Assembly (NCBI GenBank): GCA_020226215.1
Contig: CM035233.1
Location: 434,001 to 498,000, forward strand
Source: Sindora glabra
Taxonomy: Eukaryota > Streptophyta > Magnoliopsida > Fabales > Fabaceae
Direction: 5' to 3'
DNA: 64,000 bases
Shown piece by piece: positions 24,201 through 34,394 of this stretch (position 1 is its first letter; each line of letters opens with the position of its first letter). The translations under genes were made by a program, and so were the position numbers. Under the pieces are notes generated by a model. It was not told the DNA's origin and did no database searches. It saw only the letters and a program-made list of their open reading frames with translations.

Positions 24201-25740
24201 ATTGATAACAATAGTATATACTATGCTTTAAGTTCTTTTAAACTTTGTTTTATGTATTTTAAATATATTAAAAATAAATTGTAACGTGATTAAATTTGTT
24301 AATGATGCCAATTAATTACTTAAACTTTTTTTTTATAACTAGCTTAAATTTATTAACATTCAGTTATGATAGGATGATAATAATTGTCACATCAATTCAA
24401 TTAAATTAAATAAAAAATTACTATTTTTATTTAATGTTGTGCTTTAATTTTTTATATCATTAAAATAATTAATATTTAAGAATGTAATAATAAAAAAGCA
24501 TATTTGAATTCTTATTGATTTTTGTGACAAATTTTACAAATTAAAATAATTTTACATTTAAAAATATTAATTTAGTGAAGAAGAATTGAATATTTTTTTA
24601 TAAGAAATGAATATATTTTTGTAAATGAAGATGCAAAGTTCTTTTCAAATTCACAAAAATTTAATCAAGTCAGGAATATTATAAAATAAATAATAAATAT
24701 AATTATATTTATTTTACTATGTATATTAACTTTTTAAGTTAAAATAATGAGTTATTATTCAAGAAAATAATAACAATAAAATTTAATCCACAGATAATTA
24801 TACTTGACTTGTTATTAAATAAAATGATAAGCTCCACAAAATATTTTTTTTATTTTCTTTGCAAAGATATTAATGTATTGATCTAAGAATTTGCAATTTT
24901 ATTTTTGAAAAATTACCATCAAATATTTTTTTCAAGTGAACAAAATCTATTTAGGTTCACAAATAATATTTAAATATATACATCATATATTAAATTATAA
25001 TGAATTTAATTTATTAATTTTAAAAATATCACAAATTAAATAGAAATAATATTTTTTTATAAAAGTGGACATTAATTTTCTAAAATATTTTTTAATAATT
25101 ATATATGTATATCTTATGGTGTTATAAAATTTTTTAATAAGAAAATGATAATTATTATAAACACAAGTTATTTCATGTTAATTGTAGAATTAAATAATTA
25201 TCAATTTATTAATTTAGTAAGAAATAATATTTAATAAATTGAATAAAAATATTAAGAATTTTTTCATTGAATTAGTTTATTACAATGACTAACATTGATT
25301 AATATTAAAGGAAGTAAAAAATAATAATTTATTATAAAATATTTATTTTTTACTTGTTATTATCGTAGTGATCAACTTTATAAATTAACATCATATTTTA
25401 TTTGAGAACTATTCATGTAATGCATAAAAAATTGAATATTTGTTATAAAAAATATAATTTTTAAATAAATAAACATGTCATTTTTTTTAATTCTAAAAAA
25501 TTTAATCAATTTAAAGTATTATGAAATGAATAAATATATAATTAAAATTCTTTTATGATTTCAATTAGTTTTTTCAATTTACCAATTATTATTTAAAAAG
25601 GATAATAATTATTAAATTTATTTGTTAATTAATTATTTTTTATTTATTATTGATTACATAAATAACATATATAATTTAAATTTTTTATTTTTATTCAGAA
25701 GGGCATAAATATATTGATCAAAGAAAATAAGAGAATTTGA
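24201..25740. other. Extremely AT-rich intergenic DNA
   Basis: Almost entirely A and T, with short TAAT and TTTAAA patterns. No coding or repeat structure could be made out. Confidence 0.5.
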
Positions 25741-25764
25741 TAAAAAAAACTACCACCCACATTT

Positions 25765-26330
25765 CCAAGGATGTCTGAGCATTAGAACTCGTCTTATCCA
25801 AGAATATCATAGAAAAAAATTAAAGAAGTTAATCTTCTGAAAATAAGTACCTAGAAGGTTAAAAAAGACCAGAAAAATTCAAGTAGTAGTTTATAGAGTA
25901 TAGATTTTAAAGAAGAAACTAACCTCAGTTCTCCTAAGGATGAAATCATAGAGAAACCTAGATCTTACGAGAACATTCTTACTTATAGCTTAAAAGAAAA
26001 AGTTAGGAATCAAGGTTCAAAAACCACTAAGGATTTTTCTATTGCGAAGATATAGAAGTAATAGAAGAAAATCAAGATGGAAGTTTTAGCATTGGAGATG
26101 AAATCCTTGTTGGAAATGTTTATTGTGTAGTTTTGAAACTAGCAAGGGAAGCTAAAGAAAGAAGAAAGAATTAGGAAGCCTTGAAGAAAATGGCCAATAA
26201 TCAAATTGCTTAGGAGGAAAGTGGGTTTCAAGTTCTTAGAATAGAAATTGATTTAGCTCTAGAATGAAATTGGTACAAATGATTTTGTTGATCTTGGTTA
26301 TGAATACTATCTTGTGAAGTTTTTGACTTA
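25765..26330 (+). pseudogene. Decayed protein-coding fragment of unknown family
   Basis: Composition rises above the AT-rich background and several frames read coherently before breaking. One piece (about 25768-25840) reads FQGCLSIRTRLIQEYHRK. A second of about 65 codons (about 25910-26050) includes KPRSYENILTYSLKEK. A third, shifted, of about 45 codons (about 26055-26170) includes SFSIGDEILVGNVYCVVLK, then a stop, then EALKKMANNQIA. The pieces suggest a retroelement or pararetrovirus-like polyprotein broken by frameshifts, but I do not recognise the family and make no firm call. Confidence 0.35.
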
Positions 26331-26732
26331 AGGGCATTGACTAATTCTTCACCACTACTTAATTGTGAAAAATTAGATTCCCAATTTTAATCCATCAAAG
26401 GCTTAGACATTAATACTTTGATTGGAATGGTGGAAGTTAGGGGAGGAGAAATTGAGAGAAAGTTTATCATTTCTCCCATTTGGAATTAAAGATGAAATAG
26501 GAAGGGAAAGAAATTCTAACATGAAAAAGGAGTGGGACCCATAAAAAAACTTACCTTCCACCTAGGAGAAGAAGTGCCAGGAAAAGTTGCAATTTTCTCA
26601 CTACTACCCCTGTGCATTGCTTTATGCTAACAAGACTCCCACTTTTCCCACTATTGCCGAAGCTTCACTTCTATTAACAATATTTTTTTTTGGAAATGCA
26701 AATGCAAAATTTTTTTCTCTCAATTCTTTTCC

Positions 26733-26740
26733 TATAAATA
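26733..26740 (+). promoter_or_regulatory. Canonical TATA box TATAAATA of an orphan promoter
   Basis: TATAAATAG sits 34 bases before ATG (26774) with an A/C-rich leader of ACCATCATCATCAC type, a layout typical of a strong plant promoter or LTR. The ATG is followed by a stop after four codons, so no gene is attached to it now. It may belong to the decayed fragment or to an LTR remnant. Confidence 0.4.
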
Positions 26741-26799
26741 GCACAAAACCATCATCATCACAAAATCATGAGCTTAGTTTAATATTGCAAAATTTATAA

Positions 26800-27782
26800 T
26801 AATGCAGAAAGTCTATATATTAAAATTTTAGAATTTAGAATTACACATTACAAAAAAATTAGAATAACAAAAAAATGTTTAAATATTTTTAAGAAATATT
26901 TTTCTAAGTTTACTATTTCTACTTTTTATACATAAGGACATTATGATTAATTCATCTAATTACAACTTCTTTTTTCCTATTTTTTCCCTTTCCAAATAAG
27001 AGAAACCACTTCTCTTCCAATTTCTTTTTCTACCATTTTTTCTAATTCTAAAAAATATAAAAGAAATTCATTTCTCTTCTCATTTCTCCCTAATCCAAAC
27101 AAAAAGTAAAAGGTGCAATATGGGTACGTTTTCTAAAATTATTTATGGAATATATGGGAGATGTTTAGCAATTAGCTTTTTTATTAGCATTTGGCAATTA
27201 GCTAATTTGATTAACTAGTTGCCTTTAAAATGTTGAAAATCAATTGGTTACCTTTAAAACACTGAGAGGGTCAGCGTTTTGAGTTAACTAATTGGCAAAA
27301 ATAATTAAATTGTCTCTAATAAATTTTTATATTTTTCATTTTGTCCTTCCTAAAAAATTAATAATTATAAAAATTATATTAATTTAATTTTAACTAATAT
27401 ATAATAATATATTATTTATAATATGTCTAATAATTTGATAATAAATTATAATATTTTAAAAATTATTTAATAGAATAAATATATAATATTATTTATAAAA
27501 ATTATTTAATTTTAAAAAATATCTAATAATAAATTATAATAATATATTATTCATAAGAAAATTTAACATACTAACTAATATATAAATTTAAAATATTAAA
27601 ATAAAAAAATACTCAAATAACTCATAAAATATACTTATATCCTCATATATTATTTTATATTTAAATAATTAATTATAAATAATTAATTTTATTAAATATT
27701 TTTAATCAAATAATTAATAAAATTAAATAATCAAATCAGCCAATATAATTAATTAATCGTTACAATTATCAAGTTACAATTA
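26800..27782. other. Intergenic AT-rich DNA, possible worn MITE
   Basis: At 27160-27300 there are repeated TTAGCAATTAGC-like words, and related words in inverted sense recur near 27760-27795. This is suggestive of a degraded inverted-repeat element, but no target duplication can be defined. The remainder is A/T with no gene. Confidence 0.35.
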
Positions 27783-28394
27783 TCAAGTAATTGCTAATAG
27801 AATTGGAACGATAGCCAGAGTGGATTATACAACAAAATGGAAATCGAGGGGGAGACATACGAGTGTTTGCGTGATGGTAGAATTAAACCTCTCCTTTCAC
27901 AGTTTAAGATGGGAAGTGAATTCACCTGTGATGAATATGAAGGGATTCATGTAATGTGTTATAAGTGTGGCAGGTATAGACATTTAATGGCAGGGCGTTC
28001 TTTTATGGAGAAAACTAATATGGAGAAAGGAGACAAAACAAAAGGGAGCTCATCTAGCATATACAGTGAGGAAAGTGTGAGGAGAGAAGAAAATAAGCAA
28101 CCATTAATGGCCTTTGGCGAATAGATGGTGGTCCAGAGATCCAGAAGAACAAAGAAAGGAAAGGTCAGAGAAAATGGCACAACTAAAAGGGAAGAGATCC
28201 AAACAAAATTTAAGATTATTCAGAATAGTGGTTCAAGGTTTATTACTTTGGCAGATACATCCATGGATAAGGAAGCTCAATATCACACTTCGAAAGATGA
28301 TGGTACGAATATGAATCATTGTGTGGTGATTAATGCTGAAGAGAGAAGGTCAAAGTCTATTCAAGCAGTGAAGTCTCAAAACATAACGTTGTAG
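27783..28394 (+). pseudogene. LINE ORF1 remnant with degenerate zinc knuckle
   Basis: From 27787 the frame gives VIANRIGTIARVD, matching the segment that precedes the knuckle in plant L1 ORF1 proteins. After a frame change near 27900 it reads DEYEGIHVMCYKCGRYRH with C-Y-K-C and His in place (27957-27983), but the last knuckle Cys is replaced by Arg (27996-27998). The Ser/Lys-rich tail is shifted to another frame around 28124. Confidence 0.8.
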
Positions 28395-28662
28395 GAAAAG
28401 CTGAGCAATGCAAATCAGATAGTGTCCCAGGGGAATGAAAAAAAAGAAGAATAAGGCAAAATGCAGTTCAAAATCTAGAAGTTTATATTATTCATCCTAA
28501 CCCACCAAATACAAGGGATTCAATCATTTTGAGGTAAAGGAGGAATTAGTTTCAATGGTCACGGAGACCCCAAGAGGAATAAAGGAGGGGGAATTATTCC
28601 CTGCACAAGACATGATATTACAATAGACCATGATTGAATTTTAATAGCTATATATTATAATT

Positions 28663-29440
28663 ATGGTTTCTAGAATTCTTAGTTGGAATTGTCGAGGAGT
28701 GGGTTTCTTAATGTAAAAGAGATCCTGAGGAACTCTAATCCAGAAGTGTTAATTTTGGTGGGGACAAAAGGAACTACTTCAAAAGCTTCAGGATTGTTTA
28801 AAAAGCTGGGATAGATTCTATATCCAAGTTAGAAGAAGTCAGGCAAGGGGGTATATGTGTTGGCTGGAAGGAAGAAAAGTTTTAGTTTATTTTGATCAAG
28901 AGCAATCTTCAATTAGTTCACTTGCAAGTTGTGGAGTCAAGAGGACAACACTAGTACCTGACTGTTGTTTATTCGAGTCCTCAACCAGATGACAGAAAAA
29001 AGGGAAGGGATCCAATTCTGGAAATGGCTAGAAACTTGGATAGTTAGATGGTCCTTTTATATTAGTTAGTGATCTCAATAACATTGTTTGTGCTAAAGAA
29101 AAAAGTGGGCTGCTTATGTTGATCGTGTTTGCCATAAAAAATTTGTAGACTGGTTAAGTTATTGTGGCTTAGTAGGTTTAGGCTGGCAAGGGTCTAAATT
29201 CACTTGGAAAGGCCCTTTGAAGAGAGGTTACACTAGAATATTTGAGAGGCTATATAGAGCTCTATACTGTCCCAGTTGGAGGACAAGATTTCATGAGGCT
29301 ATTGTAAGTCCTCCCTCATGTTTATTTAGATTATCATCCATTACTTGTGAATCTAGCCGGTGGTAAATCTATAAAAAGGAATAGACCATTTTGCTTTGAG
29401 GCAGCATGGCTTAATAACTTTAAGGATTTTGTCACAAGCC
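28663..29440 (+). pseudogene. LINE ORF2 N-terminal endonuclease remnant
   Basis: Starts MVSRILSWNCRGVG (28663), the typical first strand of the exonuclease-endonuclease-phosphatase domain. Farther on come SDLNNIV in place of the usual GDFN motif, then VDWLSYCGLVGLGWQGSKFT and KRNRPFCFEAAW-like residues near 29375. Multiple stops and frameshifts interrupt it. Confidence 0.8.
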
Positions 29441-29899
29441 AATGAAATGATAATACCAATGTTGTGGAAAACACTCAGCAGCTTTTTGATGCGTTAGAAA
29501 AGTGGAATTGGAAGGTGTTTAGTAATATCCAAAGAAAAAAATAAAAGGTTTTGAATAGGCTTAAAGGAATCCAAAATACAATAGCTAGGAAATGGAATCC
29601 TTTTCTTGACAGACTAGAGAAGGAAATTCAGACAGATTTACATTCAATCTTGAATCAAGAAGAATTATTATAGTTTCAAAAGTCAAGATCACAATGGCTT
29701 CATGATGGAGACCGGAATACTTCATTTTACCATGCAAAGACCATTATTAGAAGAAGATTTAATGGAGATTCAGGGCTGAGATGCTAACGGAAAATGGATA
29801 GAAGAAAGAGGTGACTTACAACTTTTGGTAACGGACTTCTTTCCGAACTTGTTCATTAATCCTAATGAGGATTATGAATGTTTGCCTACTAGTTCCAAA

Positions 29900-31110
29900 T
29901 TCAAGAAGCTGAATGACATCCAAGCAGAGGTCTAGCTAAGTAGGTGTCATGGGAAGAAGCTAAAAATGCAATTTTCAAAATTGGTGCTACAAAAGCCTCA
30001 GGATATGATGGTTTTTCAGCAGTGTTCTATCAGGCAAACAAGGATTTAGTTGGAAGGAACTTATTTCAATTTATCTATGAAGCTTTTGAAAGAAAAACAA
30101 GCACCCAAGCTGTCAATCATTGACTCTAATTTGTCTAATCCCAAAAGTGGAGCATCCTGAGTTTATTACGCAATTTAGACCTATTTCACTTTGTAATGTA
30201 TCCTATAAGTGCATTACAAAAATTATTATCAATAGATTAAAACATCTTCCTGATTTGGTGTCCCCATTTCAAACTAGTTTTATCCCAAAAATATGTATCT
30301 AGGACAACATTATTATTGCCAGTGAGATAGTCCATCAGATGAAAAAGAAGATTGGTAAAGTAGGATACATGATTTTGAAGATTGACTTGGAAAAAGCATA
30401 TGACAGGTTAAAATAGAATTTTATTCAAGATGTTTTAGTGGAGATAGGTCTTCCAGGGAGACTTATTGAGGTGGTAATGGAGTGTGTTTCAACTTCTATG
30501 AATGTGCCATGGGATGGTTAAAAAAACCAAAGAATTCAAACCAACTTGGGGTATTAGGCAAGGTGATCCAGTTGCACCTAACGTTTTTGTCCAATGTAGG
30601 GAAAAATTGTCTCATTTGATCCTAGATGAAGCCCAAACTGGGAAATGGAAGCCAATAAAATGTGGAAGAAGCGGTCCTTGGATCTCACACCTAATGAACG
30701 TTGATGATCTATTGTTGTTTGCTGAAGCGTTTAATGATAAAATTCAGTACATCAATCATTATTTAGATAAATTTGCCAGGCCTGTTCATCATCAGTTAGT
30801 TGAAGATATTTCACACTGGTGTGGTTTCACCCCAAATCTTAAGTTGGGAAGATACTTAGGAATTCAGTTAATTTCAGGGGAAGGTAGAAGAGGGATGTAT
30901 GATGGGTTGCTGAATTAAGTTCAATCAAGGCTGGTAGGTTGGCAAGCTAAATCTTTGTCAATGACAGGTAGAATTACATTAGCATCCTCTGTTTTATATC
31001 CTCTCTGCCTTTATACTAATTGCAAGCCGAAAAGATTCCTAAAAACATTTCTTCACCAATTGAGAAAATGCAAAAAGCTTCATCAGAAAATGCAAACATT
31101 TGTTCACAAT
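29900..31110 (+). pseudogene. LINE ORF2 reverse transcriptase remnant
   Basis: RT blocks visible: ITQFRPISLCNVSYKCITK (about 30150-30210), ILKIDLEKAYDRL (about 30373-30411), WGIRQGDP (about 30546-30569) and SHLMNVDDLLLFAEA (about 30685-30729). The catalytic box is NVDD (30697-30708) where L1-type RT has FADD; both aspartates remain. YLGIQLISGEGR and VQSRLVGWQAKSLSMTGRIT mark the C-terminal thumb. Stops occur between blocks. Confidence 0.88.
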
Positions 31111-31239
31111 AAAAATGAAATTGGAACAAACAGAAATACAGTTACATATACATCTAAAAACAATATCTTCATGTTGCCTCTTAAGGATATATCTTCGTAA
31201 TCTTATTTATTCTACACGCAAATTGTTGTGCTATCTTTG

Positions 31240-31420
31240 TGATTGGAATATGGTGATTAAAAATAAAATTATAAAATAAGAAAATAATATGAAAAGATGA
31301 CGCGATATGTTTGTAAGAAGATAAACGAAAAAAAAATTATATATATATATATAAATGAAAGAAGAAAATATATGAAACTTAAATGCTTTTAGAACTCAAT
31401 ATCATTGCAACTTAAATGTT
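31240..31420 (+). repeat. Unclassified dispersed repeat, copy B1 (partial)
   Basis: Contains the central landmarks of copy A: a GATATGTTTGTAAGAAGATA stretch, then ATAAATGAAAGAAGAAAATA and ATGAAACTTAAATG. The following segment (31435-31900) repeats the same block, so the middle of the unit is duplicated here. Confidence 0.55.
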
Positions 31421-31434
31421 AACTCCCCTATGTT

Positions 31435-31900
31435 TTTTTAAACATCAAAAACAAAATCAACGGACAAGAAGTTGTGTGAAAATATGAGGTGATATGCTTG
31501 CGAGAAGGCAGATGAAGAAAAGACACATAATAAATGAAAGAAGAAAAATATATAATTAAAATCAATTAAATTAGATATTTATCATGATTAAAGCGAAAGA
31601 ATTTTATTTAAATAAAAAATATAATTATAAATTTAAAAGTTAAAAACATATATTTAAATTATTTTCAAAAAATTTGTAATTTATATAGACTCAAAATTTT
31701 CATATATTTCATTTATTATTGTCAAAAAATCCATTTCACTCTTAAAAAAAATCTAAAAATATATATTAAACATTTAGTTATCATGACATCTTTTATTCAA
31801 TTTGAAAACAATATAATTTAAATTAAAAATTGAATATCTTAAATGTCATCAATTAATTATTAACAATATATTATTAGTAAAAAATGTAATAAATTTTAGA
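31435..31900 (+). repeat. Unclassified dispersed repeat, copy B2
   Basis: Shares GATATGCTTGCGAGAAGGCA, AAATGAAAGAAGAAAAATAT, the CATATATTTCATTTATT segment and ATGACATCTTTTATTCAATT in the order seen in copies A and C. Divergence is high but the colinearity is clear. Confidence 0.6.
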
Positions 31901-32279
31901 TTTAATTATTAAATAATTATATTAAAAAAATTATCAGATTGATTGAAATGTTATATAGTATGCTAAGTAATTCTGCACTATGTTTCATAAGTTTAAAAAA
32001 TCTAATTAAAAATTTAAATAAATTATAATCAATTTTTGAAAACAAAGTACTCAAATAAATTTAATATCTAAGAAACCAATAATTATCAGATTAATTATTT
32101 AAAATATGTGTTTCATATTTTATTAACTATAGTGGTATTTCTTACAAATACAAATTAATTTTATGTTAGAAAAATTATTGCAATGAATAAATAATAATTC
32201 TTTAATAATTTTCATTATTTCTTAAAATGAATAAAATTGAATTATTGCTTACAGACGCAAGAACCTTGTTATTAAAAAT

Positions 32280-32599
32280 ATTAGAAAAATTAAGATATTA
32301 GACATAATAATTATACTTAACTTTTATTAATAATAAAAAATGAAATTGCAAGAAATGAAAATATAATTATCTGCAAGTATCTTTACGCTCCCGATTAAGG
32401 AATAGTCTTTACAGTAAATTTTGATTCGAAAATGAATCATTTATAGTTTGATCCTCCGATCAATTTTATTAGAAGAATATGATCGATATAATCAAATTGT
32501 TATGTCTTCTTTACAATTTTAATGTAACCAATTAAAAGAATAAAAAATGAGGGTAAAAAAAACAATATCAGATGCAATATACTTGCTTGTGAGAAGGCA

Positions 32600-32678
<79 letters not shown>

Positions 32679-32960
32679 GGATAAAAAGAAAACTAACGTT
32701 AGAATTTCACCCAAGATTGAAGTAACTTAAGATTGAACTACTCATTATAAATTTGGCAGGGTGCTATCTATAATTTACATAGGCTCATAAATTTCTTATA
32801 TTTAATTTATTTTTACCCAAAAACTAATTTATTTTATTCCTAAAAGATGCCTCAAATTGTTAAGTTATCATGATTTAATTTTATTTAATTAAAAATATTA
32901 TAACTTAATTAAAAAAATTAAATTTAAATCCTTTCAATTTTACCAATTTATTTTTCAAAT
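32280..32960 (+). repeat. Unclassified dispersed repeat, copy C, with a (TA)n expansion
   Basis: Colinear with copy A, from the region before TTTACAATTTTAATGTAACC (about 32510) through GCTTGTGAGAAGGCAAACA (about 32585) to the TTTAATTTATTTTTACC and ATCATGATTTAATTTTATTT segments. In place of the short spacer of the other copies there is a (TA)n run at 32604-32676. Confidence 0.6.
32604..32676. repeat. (TA)n microsatellite
   Basis: About 73 bases of TA inside repeat copy C. Confidence 0.97.
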
Positions 32961-34366
32961 TATTATGATTAACATTGAATTATTTTTAAGAAGGTAATAA
33001 TTATCAGACTTAATTTTTATATAATTATGTTTGACTCTTAAATAGTCATCTAATTTCAAAAAATATTATATTTTATAAATTAAATTATCATTACTTTATT
33101 TTATTAATTTAAAAATAAAAATTAAATATATATATTAAAATACAATTTAAACATAAGATGACTACCAATTATAAGAATCAATGAATCCTCAAATTAATAT
33201 TAGAAATTAAAAATAAAAAATATATTTAATTCTTATGAAAATATTATTACGTATATTTCATAAATTTGATTTTAAAATTTCTTAATTCCATATTATTTAG
33301 AAGGAATCAAAATAATTATTAGTTATTATTAACATAATTTTAATTGTTGGATTTGACTTATACTATGAGGAATAATAGATAATAGAATGATTATATTTGA
33401 TATTCAAATATGATAATTATAATTTTAATAAGTGATATTTTTAAAGTGTCTTTAAACAATAATAATAAGTAATATTTTTCAAATTTTTTATTTTATATAG
33501 TATAAGATTTATTTTTTTAATAATTTTGGATATTTTTTCTAAAGTCATGAATTTTTAATTAGAAAATGAGAATTATAAAAAATATAATTTTGATGATATT
33601 TTTATTCCATATTTTATACAAATATTTTTTATAATATAAAAATTAATATTTATAATTATTTATATATATCTACTACATTTATATAATTTTGAAAATTATT
33701 ATAATCATAATTTTAATTATAAAATAAAAATTGTAATAAATACAATGTTAATGATTTTTTTTCCATAAGTTTAAATTTGACCTGTAAAATTTTTACATTA
33801 TTAGCGAATAAAAAGATAATATTTTATTAAAATAATCAATATTAACTAAGAATTTTTATTAATGATAAAAAAGTTTTAATTATTTTTTAATGACACAATA
33901 TCACATGAATAGGTGATAATATAAAATTAGATTCCGCTAATAGTGAATTAAATTTAAATTCTTTTTACCATATTTTATATAAGTGCTTTTATAAATATTT
34001 TTATTTTCTATTAGATAAATGTTTCCTTTTAATAATCATATATGTACCTATTAAAGTCATATAATTAAGAAGTTATTATTATCAAAATTTTTATTAGGAA
34101 GTGAGATTTGAAATAATATAATTTTGATAATATTTATGCTAATTAATTTAACTTAGAAATAATTGGGGAAGATAATATTAATTATATCAAGGAGAATAAT
34201 TATATTATTTAATTAAAGAGAATAATTAAAAAAATTTATTAGAATGGAAGTATAAACAAAGAAACTTTTCAAAAAACTTGAACAAAAACTTTACACCGAA
34301 ATTTGAAAGGATGAAAAGCTAATATGTGTCAAGGTGGAGTGAAATGATTGTTAAAATTATATTATA
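32961..34366. other. Extremely AT-rich intergenic DNA
   Basis: No gene or clear repeat is visible. Short A/T words dominate. Confidence 0.5.
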
Positions 34367-34394
34367 CTAGTTAATCACCCGTACATTGTATAAA
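34367..34394 (-). other. Possible Helitron 3' terminus
   Basis: Read on the - strand the sequence is TACAATGTACGGGTGATTAACTAG followed by T. Plant Helitrons often end with a GCACGGG-type hairpin arm, about ten bases and CTAG, inserted next to T. The distal hairpin arm is badly degraded here (TTATACA) and no 5' end was found, so this is only a lead. The element body would lie at higher coordinates. Confidence 0.3.

Larger units (their letters stand above)
27783..31110 (+). mobile_element. LINE/L1-type retrotransposon remnant, truncated at both ends
   Basis: On the + strand the order is the ORF1 CCHC region, endonuclease and reverse transcriptase, as in plant L1-like LINEs. ORF1 lacks its N-terminal part. 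The sequence stops within the RT C-terminal region, without RNase H or poly(A). Stops and frame changes occur throughout. No target duplication could be identified. Composition is clearly richer in G/C than the flanks. Confidence 0.9.

Noticed and set aside
26587..26799. 70-codon ORF over the TATA box
   Set aside because: It has no ordinary domain, is driven by A/T composition and contains the promoter motif itself.
28114..28394. ORFs overlapping in two frames near 28.1-28.4 kb as small genes
   Set aside because: They continue the frame-shifted LINE ORF1 tail and have no separate start context.
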